Source: Isoetes taiwanensis (Eukaryota; Streptophyta; Lycopodiopsida; Isoetales; Isoetaceae). From it: a DNA stretch of 64,000 nucleotides. A program made the position numbers and the translations under genes. The stretch is from NCBI GenBank assembly GCA_021234155.1, contig JAJEKV010000012.1, forward strand, positions 6,947,789 through 7,011,788, given 5' to 3'. Under the pieces are notes generated by a model, which did no database searches, had not been told where the DNA came from, and saw only the letters and a list, made by a program, of their open reading frames with translations. Below, one piece after another: positions 52,069 through 63,862 of the stretch. Position 1 is the stretch's first letter. Each line of letters begins with the position of its first letter.

Positions 52069-52806
52069 GAGCATAGTGCATTGCAGGTTTTTGTTTTTGT
52101 AGATAGACCTTTAATGGTGTTGTAGCACTTTCTTGATGATAAAAGAGCATCACCTTAGAATACTCTTTTTTGTACTTCATCAAAGATATAAGGTACATGC
52201 CTTATGTACCCTTTTGATGTAATCCTACACCATGGTCAATGGATAAAACAGTTTATCTATTTATTGTAGTCTCTTCTTTTTTTTTTTTTTTTACTTGAAT
52301 TTCAAGATTTTCTCTTTTTTGGTACGTTGCTAGAACATGAATCTCAAAGCACATACCATACCATTGTATTCGAGAAGGTAAAAACAATTATTTTCCCTTC
52401 CCTTGGGTCAAACAATTGTTTCGTATGGACCACAATGGTAACCACCTCAACCTTTTTTTGTGCGCTTTGTTTTTTCTTTGCTATTACATCCATTTTGTCT
52501 TTAGGGTGAGCGACTCTCCTACGTTTACGACTCTCCTAGATTTAAGTTTAGTTTCGTGCTGGCATGGGCACATAGTGTGTTCGAGGTCTTCCTTTACCAA
52601 TAGGATTTATGTTGACGAGCCTCTAATTATTTTAGGGATTTATATTACTTTTGGGAGGCCTAAATGTCGTCATGTAATATTATTATCGATTTATGTTGCT
52701 CTAGATACAAAGTCATGTGAATGTAAATTTCTATGCTTAATTGACCCTTGGCTTCCTTTCCTATATGCCCCGTTGGGATCCATGACCTCATCTTCATCTT
52801 CAGGAT
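52069..52806. other. No gene recognised
   Basis: Non-coding AT-rich sequence with a poly-T tract at 52272-52290. An open frame at 52416-52835 shows no recognisable family. The true 5' end (TC) of the Helitron should lie here or further left but was not identified. Confidence 0.35.
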
Positions 52807-54290
52807 ATGGTGACATCAAAAACCATGAGTCCTAGAACTTATAAAGATGGCAAGGCATCTTCAGTTACACCCGAACAAGAGTCAAAGTCAGCTAGGAAGA
52901 GGCGTCTGACCCGTAAGCGTAAATTAACATGGAGAGCACGAGCACGTGCAATAGGGGGAGACATGGTTGTGCATGATGACACATGCGAGAGAGATGGAGC
53001 TACCTATGGAAGTATTGTTAGGAACTTGCAACATGAGCTGAATGAGTGTATATCAACCCATGCATCAAGCAGCATGGGTGTTGTGAGTTCGTTGCCAAGT
53101 GAGGTTGTTGATGATGAATGTACTGAGCCTGTACCAACAAGATCCACTATGCATGAAATTCCTTTCAACCTTGCTCATACCCCGATGTCAGACGCGGCAA
53201 AATCCATCTTATGCAACACCTAAGCAAATGGAGTCTAAGTTGGAGAAAAGCAATCGTCGAGCAAGAAGACGCATGGCCAAGGCTAGAGCATTGGCAAGAG
53301 AATTTGAGAATGTTAGCTTAACGCCTGCAGCACAACAAAGGGCATCATGTTTGACGCACCGTGGTGGGCATGTATTTGATGGAGGTAACAAAGGCAACAA
53401 TGCTGGGTGAATGTTCTGGACTTGGCGACGTGGTGCAGAACACCATTCCCATGCAAAGTGAGAATATTGTTGCAGAGGGTGATGTAATGGGAGCGGTATC
53501 GCATTTGAATCCTGTTGCAAGTGTGCCAGGTGAGGAACCAAGTAGCATTGGTGCACGTGTTAGCATGAGAAGGATGAATCTAAGGCATGCAGCAGCATTC
53601 CAGGATGATGATGGTGATGCACCACAAGTTGAGGCATTAATAAGGAGAAGGGTCGGATTTTGGAAAATAGCTTGGACTGGTGTAGCTCCACAATATTGCG
53701 ATGCAGGAAGGATGAGCAAAAAATGCAAGGATTGTGGGGCCTTGCTGTGGAAGGATGAACTTGGTACATTTTGTTGCTCAAACGGGAAGATTTCATTGCC
53801 ACCCTTCCCGACCCCCCCTCCATCTCTCATGGACCTGTACACAAGGAAGGATGACGTTGGAAAGGACTTCCGATCTGGTATTAGAAAATATAACAATGCT
53901 CTTGCATTTGCCTCATTGGTCGCCAAACTCGATGCCTCCTTGGCAAACTCCATTGGAGGTGTGTACACTTTCGAGTCAACGGTCGCATATGTGTCACATG
54001 ATGGGAACTTTGCTACCGATAGCCGGGACATCAACCGTTTTTTGCACAAATTTATATCATGGACGGGATGAGTTGCGGCTAGATGGATCGCCGTGACATC
54101 ATTCGGTGGTGGTGCGCGACGGATACAATGGCATGCCTTCAACGATGATGGCGGATGTAAATCCTTTTGTTCAGATCTTCCTCTCACCGAGGTAATGCGC
54201 AGCAAATCCAAGCCGATATCGCTTCTTGATTCCAAGTGCAAACCTGCAGGATTCACGAGAGACAAAGATAGTAGTGCTCCTTCCCGCAAA
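52807..54290 (+). pseudogene. Helitron N-terminal region with zinc-binding domain
   Basis: Frames: a basic N-terminus (ARKRRLTRKRKLTWRARARA), SNRRARRRMAKARALAREFE, then ARVSMRRMNLRHAAAFQ and the conserved block CKDCGALLWKDELGTFCCSN followed by GKISLPPFPTPPPSLMDLYT, FRSGIRKYNNALAFASLVAK and YTFESTVAYVSHDG. The C-x2-C ... C-C pattern and the IRxYNxxxAFxS block are typical of the region before Helitron_like_N. Two or three frameshifts. Confidence 0.75.
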
Positions 54291-54346
54291 TGAGATAGCA
54301 ATATTAATGCCGCTTGACTCGCCCGTAAGACAATCTCGTAGACATT

Positions 54347-55648
54347 GTGGTACATTCTAAAGAAGGAGGAATAAGGCATATTGACGCACTGCATTCATCA
54401 TATGATGCTCTCCACTTTGCACTACTCTTCCCCTATGGAACTGATGGCTGGCATACTGGGATCAAACAAGTGAGAAGATCAAAGGGAGTAACCATGTTGC
54501 AATTCTATAAGTATCATCTACAGGTACGCAGTGGTACATTATCACCATTGCATATTGCTGGGAGATTGTTCCATGAGTACATTTGTGACATGTTTGCTAA
54601 GATGTGGCAGTCAAGATTGGGTTGGGTACAACTAAACCAAGCTCAACTACGTAGCGAATTGTATAGTGGTATTGTGGATTCCACTGGGCATGATGGTAAT
54701 TCCATTGGGCGCCGTGTCATTCTACCAGCAACATTTCTTGGAAGCACGCGTTATATGACTCAACTCTACCAAGATGCAATGGCAATTGTTCGGGAGCTTG
54801 GCCGACCAGATTTGTTCATCACTATGACTGCCAACCCAAAGTGGCCAGAAATCACTAGGGAGCTCATAAATGGCCAGGACCCTTCCGACAGACCTGATTT
54901 AGTAGCCCGTGTCTTCTACTTAAAGTTGAAGGAGCTATTAGAGATTGTGTCACATCATGGCATATTTGGCCGCATTTCTGCTAGGATTCATGTCATTGAG
55001 TTCCAGAAGAGGGGTCTTCCTCATGTGCATCTCCTTACCATATTGTACCAGGAGGACAAGCCACTGACGGTCGAGGATATAGATAAAGTGATTTGTGCGG
55101 AGATTCCAGATAAGGAATCCAACCCCGAATTGTATGAGGTGGTCACGCGTCAGATGATGCATGGACCCTGTGGCCCTACATATCCTAATGCTCCCTGTAT
55201 GGTTGATGGGGTTTGCAGTAAAGGGTACCCAAAGCAATTTCTGGAGCAGACTATGGTTAGCAACGGCTACCCACTCTACAAAAGCGCGAGAAATGATGGA
55301 AGGACTGCTCATCGAGATGGCATGAACATGGACAATAGATGGGTTGTACCCTACAATCCGTGGTTGTCGTGCTATTTTAGATGCCATATCAATGTTGAGA
55401 TATGTGCCCATATTAAGGGAGTCAAATACTTATACAAGTACATTTACAAGGGTCCAGACATGATATCGGTGAACTTGGGACAAGGTTCTGGAGAGAGTGT
55501 CACCGCGAGCAATCGTAACGATGACCATGACGAGGTTCAGCCAGCATGTCAATGCCAAATACTATTCGCCTCGAGGGCATGGCGGTTGTTCAAGTTTGAT
55601 TGCAAGAACGTAATCCTCATGTCGTGCGACCGCAGTTCACCTTCCTAA
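54347..55648 (+). pseudogene. Helitron Rep (HUH) domain
   Basis: A long open frame of 433 codons. Helitron_like_N landmarks: YDALHFALLFPYGTDGWHTG, LQFYKYHLQVRSG, RRVILPATFLGSTRYMTQLY, RPDLFITMTANPKWPEIT, the two-histidine motif VIEFQKRGLPHVHLL (HVH at about 55022-55030) and the two-tyrosine nicking motif VKYLYKYIYKGPDM (about 55424-55460). All catalytic residues of the HUH nickase (H-x-H, Y-x-x-x-Y) are intact, so this part alone could still be functional, though the full protein is broken before and after it. Confidence 0.9.
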
Positions 55649-56359
55649 TGAGCAGCCAATACTTTTCGATGAGAATGCGCACTTAGATGAAGTGGTTAAC
55701 AATGCACATGACACCACTCTCATGGGTTGGTTTAGGTGAATGCCGCAAATGAATACCCAAAGTGTCCCGTGCTTTGTTGTACCATGACTTTCCCAAGAGC
55801 TTTACTTGGAGCAAAGCGACATACAAAATGGACAAAACGTGAACGTATTCAAAGTTATGCCATCCGTGGGTAGAATGTACTTTGTGACTCCCTCACGTGG
55901 TGAACGATTCTATTTGCGGATGTTGCTAAGCAATGTACCGAGCTACGCTTTTTGAAGATCCGAAACCGTGATGGTCATTTGTGTGAGACGCTCAAGAACG
56001 CATGCATCAAAGCGTATGATTGTGAATGATAATTCGTGAGTGGCTAGAATGCCTACGAGAAGCATCATCATGGGTATGCCACGCCAATTGCGACACTTAT
56101 TTGCTTCAATTACGCTGGAATGTAACCCATTGTATCCACTTGATATTTGGAAGGAGTTGGAATATAGGATGGTCGAAGATTTCCTAGACCAAAGTTGCTT
56201 ATGATGCTTATTCCAAGACAGTCACTTGAGTCAATGATGCTATTGACATGGCACTAATGGATGTGGAGGATCATATGCAATCAGTTGGAAGGAGCCCGGC
56301 GTAAATGGGCTTCAACTTACCGTAAACCGTATAGACACAAGCACACTATTCCGTGAGGA
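55649..56359 (+). pseudogene. Degraded Helitron linker between Rep and helicase
   Basis: Scattered pieces in different frames (AHLDEVVNNAHDTTLMGWFR near 55680 and related words) correspond to the middle of a RepHel protein. No continuous frame. Confidence 0.5.
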
Positions 56360-57871
56360 AATGATGTATGTGAGTATGGATAAAGTCTTATCTGATTCCG
56401 AGAAGTTGAACATTGATCACGGCCGGTTTTACGATATGCCGTTTCTCGACCATGTGATCAATAAGACCGGTGGTGGGGTCTTCTTCGCGAATGGCCCCGG
56501 TGGAACCGGAAAACATATCTATATAACACTCTCCTAGGGTATGTAATGCGTGCAAGGGGTTGGATTGCTCGCAGCTTGCATCTTCCGGTATTGCGGCCTT
56601 GTTATCGCAAGGTGGTCGAACCGGCCATTCATTTTCAAGATACCCATAGGGGCACACGAAGCATCTACTTGCAATATTCCAAGGCGTTCGAAATTGGCAA
56701 GACTCATTCGAGCATGTCGGTTGATTGTATGGGATGAGGCACCAATGATGCACAAAATGGATATTTGAGGCAAAGGGATAGAACATTGAGAGATGTGATG
56801 GGCAATGAGCGCACCCCGCTTGGTGGGATTCCAATACTATTGGGAGGGGATTTCCGACAAATACTACCCGTGGTTCCTAAAGGTTCGCGGGCACAAATTG
56901 TAGAAGCTTCTCTAAAGCGCTCAGATATCCGGGATAGTGTGAGAGAATATAAACCGACAATCAACATGCGCATGAATGCATTGGGCTTAGATGCTTTTGA
57001 ACAACAAGCATTTGCTGACTACTTACTAAGTATAGGAGATGGCCGCAACCCACCTTTCCTGGATAAGGGTGTCGATATGGTGCATCCGCCACAAGATATA
57101 TGCCTTGGCTCGATGATGATGGGATGATTTAATTCGTGACATATTTCCCCGATATCCAAATGTAACCGAAAGAAGTGATTTTCCGGACACATCGCGGCTA
57201 TATTGTCGCCTTTGAACCATTTTGTCGATGAGATCAATAAGAAGGTGGCGCCTCTCATCCCCGAGAGACGATCGACATTTTAGTGCTGATCGAATCATCG
57301 ACACGATGGCCGCCAGCGTGTCTATATCCCATTGAGTTTCTTAATGCACAAACTCCGAGTGGTGTACCGCCACACGAGCTAACCCCCGAAGGTGGGAATG
57401 ATTGTAATGTTGTTGAGGTCTACATCGCTCAAGAAGGGCCCGTGCAATGGAACACGATTGATTATACGAAAAGCCGGGAAGACGTGTCATTGAGGCGTAG
57501 ATAGTAACCGGACACACGCTGGTGATACCTTGTGTTCTATCGCGCATTCCAATTGTGCCTACCGATTCAGTTTGCCATTTCAGTTTTGAAAGGGTGCAAT
57601 TCCCTTTGGGCGCGGGCCTTTGCCATGACCATAAACAAGTCCTGTACGCACAATGCATAAGGTGGGGATATATCTTCCAAAGCCCTGTCTTTTCACGATG
57701 GACAATTGTATGTGGCATTCTCAAGGGTACAAAATCGACAAGGAATTAGGGTTGCTATCAAAGACCCACCATCCATGCCTCAAGAAGATGCCAATACAGT
57801 TTCAAGGTTCACAAGGAACGTGGTTTACACGGATGCTTTGTGATCCGGGTAAGTGTCATGTCCTCGACTAA
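56360..57871 (+). pseudogene. Helitron PIF1-like helicase
   Basis: Pieces in several frames: Walker A FANGPGGTGKHIY (about 56487-56522; the T/S after GK is replaced by H), Walker [11 protein letters not shown] (about 56725-56756), [20 protein letters not shown] then [20 protein letters not shown] (56786-56900), PIEFLNAQTPSGVPPHELT, and the end with FEKVQFPLGAGL-type and C-terminal words. PIF1-type helicases unwind the strand during rolling-circle transposition. Many indels, some within motifs, make it non-functional. Confidence 0.85.
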
Positions 57872-57966
57872 CGTTGTAGTGTCCATGTATTGCATGTATA
57901 TGTGTTTTCTTTCAAAGGTTTTCATGCTTCTTGAATGTTTATTCTTCTTCTGAATGTGTGCAGATC

Positions 57967-58591
57967 ATGAAGCCCTATACACCTTTTGTACCTCGGGAAC
58001 TTGGAAATCCTAAGCCAAGGGCGATAGTTCATGTGCATCGTAGGGATGGTACGTGTAAGATTTGTTAGTTCCAACAATAACAATTGCTTATATGCTACTT
58101 AATAGTATATATTCTATCATTTATTAAGAAGTTCATCAATGCATGTTTTCTATCTTTTTCTGAAATGATGTCTTATTATTGTAGGGAGTTATGCGATAGT
58201 TGATAACACACGCTGGCGTGTTGCTGTGTTGGAGTCAAAAAAGTTCCCCTCCAAGTATACATGCAGGGGAACTTGCTTCACGCCAGGAGGCATCACACAC
58301 ATTGGTGTTTGTGATGGGAGACGGTTCAAGGCTTGGGCATCTATTCCACATGACGCAGTTGGTGATTACGAGCTTCCTGACTTCCTAACAAAGCATAACA
58401 TTGTTGTTGGTACACCTGAGTCGCGCGTGTGGGACATGGTATCAGAGCATGTTTACACGTTCATGTTCGCCACCATAGGCACGACGGGAGGAGCTTCTAT
58501 ACCTATCGGCTTCGCAACTGAGCTTCACATCGAGCCGACGGACGTTCCTAGAGTTCTTTGGGACAGGTTCTTCATGATGTGGATCCATTGA
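57967..58591 (+). CDS. Intact two-exon ORF of unknown function, 162 aa
   Basis: Exon A (57967-58048, MKPYTPFVPRELGNPKPRAI ... HRRDG) has an upstream acceptor TGTGCAG|ATC and a donor ATG|GTACGT. Exon B (58185-58591) begins after TTATTGTAG| and continues the frame exactly: GSYAIVDNTRWRVAVLESKK, CRGTCFTPGGITHIGVCDGR, SIPHDAVGDYELPDFLTKHN, ESRVWDMVSEHVYTFMFATI, ending MMWIH-stop. Joining the exons gives an open frame with no stops, in sharp contrast to the wrecked Helitron 5' of it. I recognise no domain. The mixture of charged and aromatic residues looks like a small globular protein. It could be a Helitron accessory or captured gene, or part of a host gene with more 5' exons. Confidence 0.55.
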
Positions 58592-58653
58592 GATTGACGG
58601 ACATAACCTCATTTGCGTATATATAGAACCAGTATATTTGTTTAACATTTTGT

Positions 58654-60640
58654 TTGAACTTCATATTATGTGTACACTTTAGAAAGGTAATGTTTGTTCC
58701 GTATCTATATGTGTCTATTTCCACCTACCCAACCACAACTAACGCACATCAATGCCCTCATACGTCCACGACTAATGCCCGGCATCGCCGGGCACACGTT
58801 TCTAGTCCTTATGATAATCCTCATGCTAAACGGTCTAGAGTGGAAGAAGCTCCACAAGTTAGCATGCAAGGAGTACTTAAGCAAACCAAATTGGGAAGGG
58901 ATAATGTTGGTTGGAGAAAAGCCAGAATGAAAGCTGCAAGAGTGGAGATCAGAAGATGCATTATTGAATGCAATTTAGCATTCAATGTCTTGAGAACTCT
59001 ACAATGGAGGAAAATGGTAAATGCTATTGCCATGATTGGAGCACCTGACAAAGGATTGAACTATCAATCCATGAGAACCAAAGAATTGGATTATGAGATC
59101 CAATAAATTAACAAGCAGCTTCTCCCACTAAAAGAAAAGTGGAGGGAGTATGGATGCACCATCATATCTTATGGTTGGAGTGATCATAGACGTCGTTATA
59201 TCATAAACATCATGATTTCATCTTGTGTTGGTATTGTTTTCCATAAAGCCATTGATGTCTCAGCTGCAGGAGCAAAAGTATCTTGTCGTCTGATTGCCCG
59301 AGAGATAACTAAGGTAATACTTAAGATTGGTCCACAAAATGTTGTGCAGGTGATCACACCAATTTTGCATCAAATTGTAAGACCTTGTGCTAGTCATTGC
59401 TTGGATCTGCTATTAGAAGATATTGGAGGGTTGCCATGGGTGAAGAAAGTGATTCGTGAAGCCAATGTCATTGTTAACTTCTTCACTACTAAACCATCTG
59501 CACTCTCAATTTTTAGGAAGTACAGCAAGTTGGAGCTCTTGAAACCAGCAAACACAAGGTTTATTTATGTGTATATCACATTGGAACGCTTGCAAAAGGT
59601 CCATGATGCCTTGATGCGAGCTGTTGTTTCGGAGGAATGGCAAAGTATGAATGGCAAAAGTGAAAATGCAGCAATATTTGTGCAAGGACTTTGCCTAGGT
59701 GCACAATCCAACTTTTGGACTGATGTGAATACCATTGTGATAGGCATGAAGCCCATTTATAGTGTCATACGCCTTGCTGATAGAGAAGGCTGCACATTGG
59801 GTTTGCTATATGAATTTGTGGACCGTATCACTGAAGCCCTTCACATGTTTGCTGCATCTGCCAAGCTAATGAAGAGATGGTATTGGTTCCACAAACCAAT
59901 CTATGTTGTTAGTCACATCCTACATCCACTCTTCAGATCTGAAGATCAATACAAATTTGAAGAGCTCAATAAAGGATGGTTAGAGTACATTTCAAATGTT
60001 TATGATATTGAAGCTCAAGGTAGGTTACAGGAGCAGCTCCATACTTATCATGATAGACTTGGTCTATTTGGTCTAGAAGCTGCAAATAGGAGAGAGGGCA
60101 TGCTAAAACCAATTACTTGGTGGGAAGCGTATGGATCTAGTACACCAGATTTACAAAGACTAGCCTTTAGAGTATTATCTCAAGTATTTGTCTTCTTAAG
60201 CTTACTATTGAATATGTTTTAGATTACTAAGTTACGAAAATTGTAGGACTGTTCGTCAGGAGCTTGTGAGCGTAATTGGAGTTCTTACTCCTTGATTTAT
60301 ACAAAGATTTGAAACAAACTGTCCATGGGACAGCTTGAGAGGCCTTTTTTTTGTAGGGAAAATCTGCGGATTCTTGAGAAATTTGGTCATTCGAACTCTG
60401 CAAAATATGTTAAATAATGTTCCATAAAAAAAGAAAATATGTTAATACTTTATTTACTTACACATTGCATGCATTGTATGCAGGTAAATCCAGATGAAAT
60501 TGACGTCTTCAGGCTTAGGGAAGGAACTCCAATTTTGGAACCAGCACAACAAGATGTGAATAATAATGGTAATTTGCTCCAGTTTAAACATCATGGGATC
60601 CAAAAAATCACACATACTTTAGTCTGTAGAGAATAAGGCA
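58654..60640 (+). pseudogene. hAT transposase, DUF659 and C-terminal dimerisation domains
   Basis: Begins with a linker (SSPYDNPHAKRSRVEEAPQV), then CIIECNLAFNVLRTLQWRKM, EYGCTIISYGWSDHRRRYII and CASHCLDLLLEDIGGLPWVK, VKKVIREANVIVNFF, all characteristic of the plant hAT DUF659 family. The segment between NVVQVIT and CASHC is shortened, losing the expected D-N-A-x-N acidic site. The C-terminal domain (ITWWEAYGSSTPDLQRLAFR, VLSQ) continues across a 63-base GT...AG intron (60184-60246) into SGACERNWSSYSLIYTKI, the hallmark A-C-E-R-x-W-S dimerisation motif, then hits a TGA. A further tail (VNPDEIDVFRLREGTP) lies at about 60484. The matching BED finger is at 48788. Confidence 0.85.
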
Positions 60641-61888
60641 GCTTCTGCGTGTTTTATGCATGAAGATCTTTGTGTTGGTAATGGATGATCTATTGTAGGT
60701 TGTCTAGGCCTAGTCTTATGTACGCTATTTAACAATAAGTCAAAGGTATTGTTGTTTACTAAATCCTTCTGCGCGGGGTGATGTTACTTGGTTTATTGGA
60801 AGCCACATGTTGTGAATATGAAAGTAGATGGATGATTTAGTATACTTTGGAATGGCTTGAGAAAATAGATTTATTTTTCCACTATATCTAAGCATCCATA
60901 AATACCCATGTTCTTAGCTGTAGGTCTGCTGGTAGCCACCAACCAGAGGAGCGGTGCACCAAGAGTCTTCTATCAGGTCTAAAACCTCCTTTACCAGGTA
61001 AGCATCCATGATAAATGAGAGAAATCATCGAATCACTGGCTGTAGAGGAGTTTGAAAAAAATCTATGAATAAGGGTTATTTGTCGCGCACTTGGATGTTA
61101 TGTGCTCTGGCGAGCAGGCTCAGTTGCAAGCAAATCTGTTATATTTCTTAACTTGTACTCCAAAACATTCTTACACATGTTTCTAAATATGGCATATGGC
61201 CATGACATATGGTCTATGCAAGCAGCTCCAAGATAAAATGTTTATACAAGAGGAATATAAGAGAACGTTGTTCCTCAACAAATCTCTGAATCATTGTTAT
61301 ATGTGGATTGTCGTATCTTATGTGCTTCCAAATTCTTATCCATCTGAGAATATCGATCCTAGGGGGAAAATGTAGACTTGGTGGGTGAGGTTTGAGTTTG
61401 CACAGCAGTTATTGCAGATAAATTGTATGTATTTTATTGATTGTTGAGATTTGCAATTTGGAAACACATTCTCTCAGCTATTGTTTTCTGGGTTATTTTT
61501 GTATGCTTTAACAGGAAACCTGCTAGCATAAGGTCCTTATTAGATATAACAAAATTAGAAGATGTTGATTGAGTAAAGCAGGTTACGTGCTTGGATAGAT
61601 TTATTGGCTCTTTAGAACATCCTCGATAACACGAGCATTTGAAGTTCGTTCCCATTTACCATCCATTCACAAACTCGGCGTTTATACAAGGTTGAATTCC
61701 CCAGATACTTTGATTACTGCAAATTGATTAAGATTTTTGCATATTGCATTTAGTGGGGAATTAAATTTTGCGAACCTTTGGATGTACTTTAGAATAGGTG
61801 GTTAGTTGCTCACCCTCATGAGTTGATGGCTGAAACTTGGAACCAAAGAACCATTAAACATAAGCTTTAGAAAAAGAATATAGTAGAT
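60641..61888. other. No gene recognised
   Basis: AT-rich non-coding sequence; no repeats seen. Confidence 0.4.
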
Positions 61889-62247
61889 TTACTCTAAGCA
61901 CAGAAATGATATTAATCCTTCAATCTTCAGCTTTAAATCATCAAGGCAAAAATTTGAATCATCTGCTACAAAATTTGGCTTGAAAACCCATAAAAATGGC
62001 TGATTGCTAGCTTGCAATCCCTGTGTTAATTCTTCAATTTGAAGGGCAGATACGGTGCTCATGCTTCCAAATGGTACACAGATCACTAAAGAAGACGCTT
62101 TTTTTTGTAGCCATTCAAGGCAAGATGAATCTTCTTTCAAATTGCTGGCATTAAAATTCAAATCTGCTACAAGATCTCCAGCCAATAAAGCAATTGGCAG
62201 TAATGGATCTATTGGCAGAATATTGACTAAAGCTTGGAATGCATCTT
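61889..62247 (-). pseudogene. UDP-glycosyltransferase (UGT) fragment
   Basis: Family 1 glycosyltransferases conjugate sugars to small molecules in the cytosol. On the minus strand the frame reads AFQALVNILPIDPLLPIALL, then CLEWLQKKASSLVICVPFGS and MSTVSALQIEELTQGLQASN, QPFLWVFKP. This is the conserved segment just before the PSPG donor-binding box (C-x-x-WL-x-x-x-x-x-S-V-x-x-V-x-FGS-x-x-x-x-S-x-x-Q-x-x-E-L-A-x-G-L-x-x-S-x-x-x-F-L-W-V). The PSPG box itself and the N-terminal acceptor domain are absent and the frame ends at 61889 in unrelated residues. A relic of about one quarter of the protein. Confidence 0.8.
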
Positions 62248-63399
62248 AACTAATCCGAGCACTACGTAAACCTCAGTGTATATTTTATTTCGTAACTAAA
62301 CTAATCCAATATGAGATTTGACCACTACGTAAATATAGAGTGATAGAGAAAATGATGATGGTGTAAAGATGAGAGCATGAGAACATTGCATTTTTTATGA
62401 ACTAGTCTAGACCTCTTGTAACAATATTTCCACCTAGTTTTCTTTCCTTGTGCAGTTCATTGAATAAGGTTTTTTCCACAAAAGAGGTCATATAGACATC
62501 ACCCAAGTAGGTTAGCTACATTGTTTGCACTACATCCCTAAAAATATCTTATAATTGACCTTGAAAACTAGATCCCTTGCCATCTAATCAAGCACTACTA
62601 ATATTTCTACATTTATTAAGGCCACAACAATTTTTCTATACTACGTATAGCGAAGTGGATGTCACTTACGTCCATGGATTTGCTGGACATTTTCAACATA
62701 CTTCAAGTGTACCATTATTTCAAACATTTGCTAATGAATGCTAGCCTTTGATTAAGATTCGCCTCGTGAAATATAAAATCCTTTTGAGATTCGTTGTAAT
62801 TTCGCCAAATTGGCTATTCTTATTGGATAAATATTCGCCAATTTTTTTTATATATTCTAAGGCTTAAAAAAAAAAATTAGACAAACACTTAGGATTACAT
62901 GCAGTTGCAGTCATCAAGTCATATTGATTCTTAAGTGAAAGTGCTGGGTTTTGAGATTTTTCATTAGTTGCATGTTTAAATCCCTTTGCTATGGAAAGTA
63001 GGTTTATAATGAAATATGTAGCAAAATAACAGGGGATTTCTTTTGTATTTTTGTACGCTTTTTCCTATGGTTTTTATATGATTTGGTGGCCGTATTTCAA
63101 GGGGTGTACTAATACGTACATCTAGAGTGCGCACTGTATTCTCATCTTTTAATTTCATATTCTCAATGGTTTAGACCCATGTTTGCATGATGCTTGTGCC
63201 ATGCATTTTTTTTAATGGTCAAGATTGAGTCCTTGAGCCCTTAATCAAGGGCTCAGAATAAACACTCTATTTCATGGTCTATTTCCCTCTTGTATTTTAA
63301 ACTAAACTAGTGTAGATATCGAGCTCATGAGTTTTAGGGTTTTTATTCTCTGCTCTGCCGATTGCTTGGACCCTGACCGGACACAGCAGCAGAACTTGG
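62248..63399. other. No gene recognised
   Basis: AT-rich, no homology or repeats recognised. Confidence 0.4.
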
Positions 63400-63862
63400 A
63401 TGCAAGCAGCAAGATTGGCCCTGATCGTTTCAAAACTTGGCAGCACGTCTGTTTTAAGGAGCTTCGACACCATGCCCCTTCCATACAAAGAGGTATTGTT
63501 TTTGAATTTGGAGCTAGGGGTCAGTATTTCGGCTCTTAACGATGCAGGCCGGGATGCTCTGCCAGGCGAAATCCGTAGGTACAGTCTGAAACTTCTTATA
63601 AACCCATCAGCTACATCCATGCTTCTCTCACTCCATGCAGCGGTTCATCCTGCTATACAGCGGCTAAAAGGGACCGTGGGATTTAATCTTGCTGCAATGG
63701 GCCACATACAGCAAGTATTGGCAACCAATTCTACCGTGCTATTTAAGGATACTGTTTAAGGATGCAGGGACAAAGCTTTTGGGGCTTAAGGCCAAGCTTC
63801 CTAATCCAATTGGCCATGACTCAAAGAGGAAGAGAAGGCAGAAGCCGGACTTTGCTGCATGA
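63400..63862 (+). pseudogene. Utp12/WDR3 C-terminal fragment
   Basis: Utp12 (WDR3/DIP2) is a WD-repeat subunit of the U3 snoRNP / small-subunit processome that acts in 18S rRNA maturation in the nucleolus. The frame reads STSVLRSFDTMPLPYKEVLF, GEIRRYSLKLLINPSATSML, LHAAVHPAIQRLKGTVGFNL and AAMGHIQQVL, matching the helical Utp12 domain end (L-K-D-T-V/I-G-F-N-L-A-A-M-x-x-L/I). The remainder, FKDAGTKLLGLKAKLPNP and a basic tail DSKRKRRQKPDFAA-stop, is one frame off because TTTAAGGATACTG is duplicated (63742-63754 and from 63755), a 13-base insertion. The WD repeats upstream are absent from the window. If exons lie to the left they were not recognised; most likely a pseudogene fragment. Confidence 0.7.

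Larger units (their letters stand above)
52807..57871 (+). mobile_element. Helitron (rolling-circle transposon), decayed
   Basis: Carries the three parts of a plant RepHel protein in order: N-terminal zinc-containing region, HUH replication initiator and PIF1-like helicase. All are interrupted by frameshifts. Helitrons replicate by rolling circle with a 5' TC and a 3' CTRR preceded by a hairpin; I could not fix either end. The element lies between the two parts of a hAT transposase. Confidence 0.85.
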
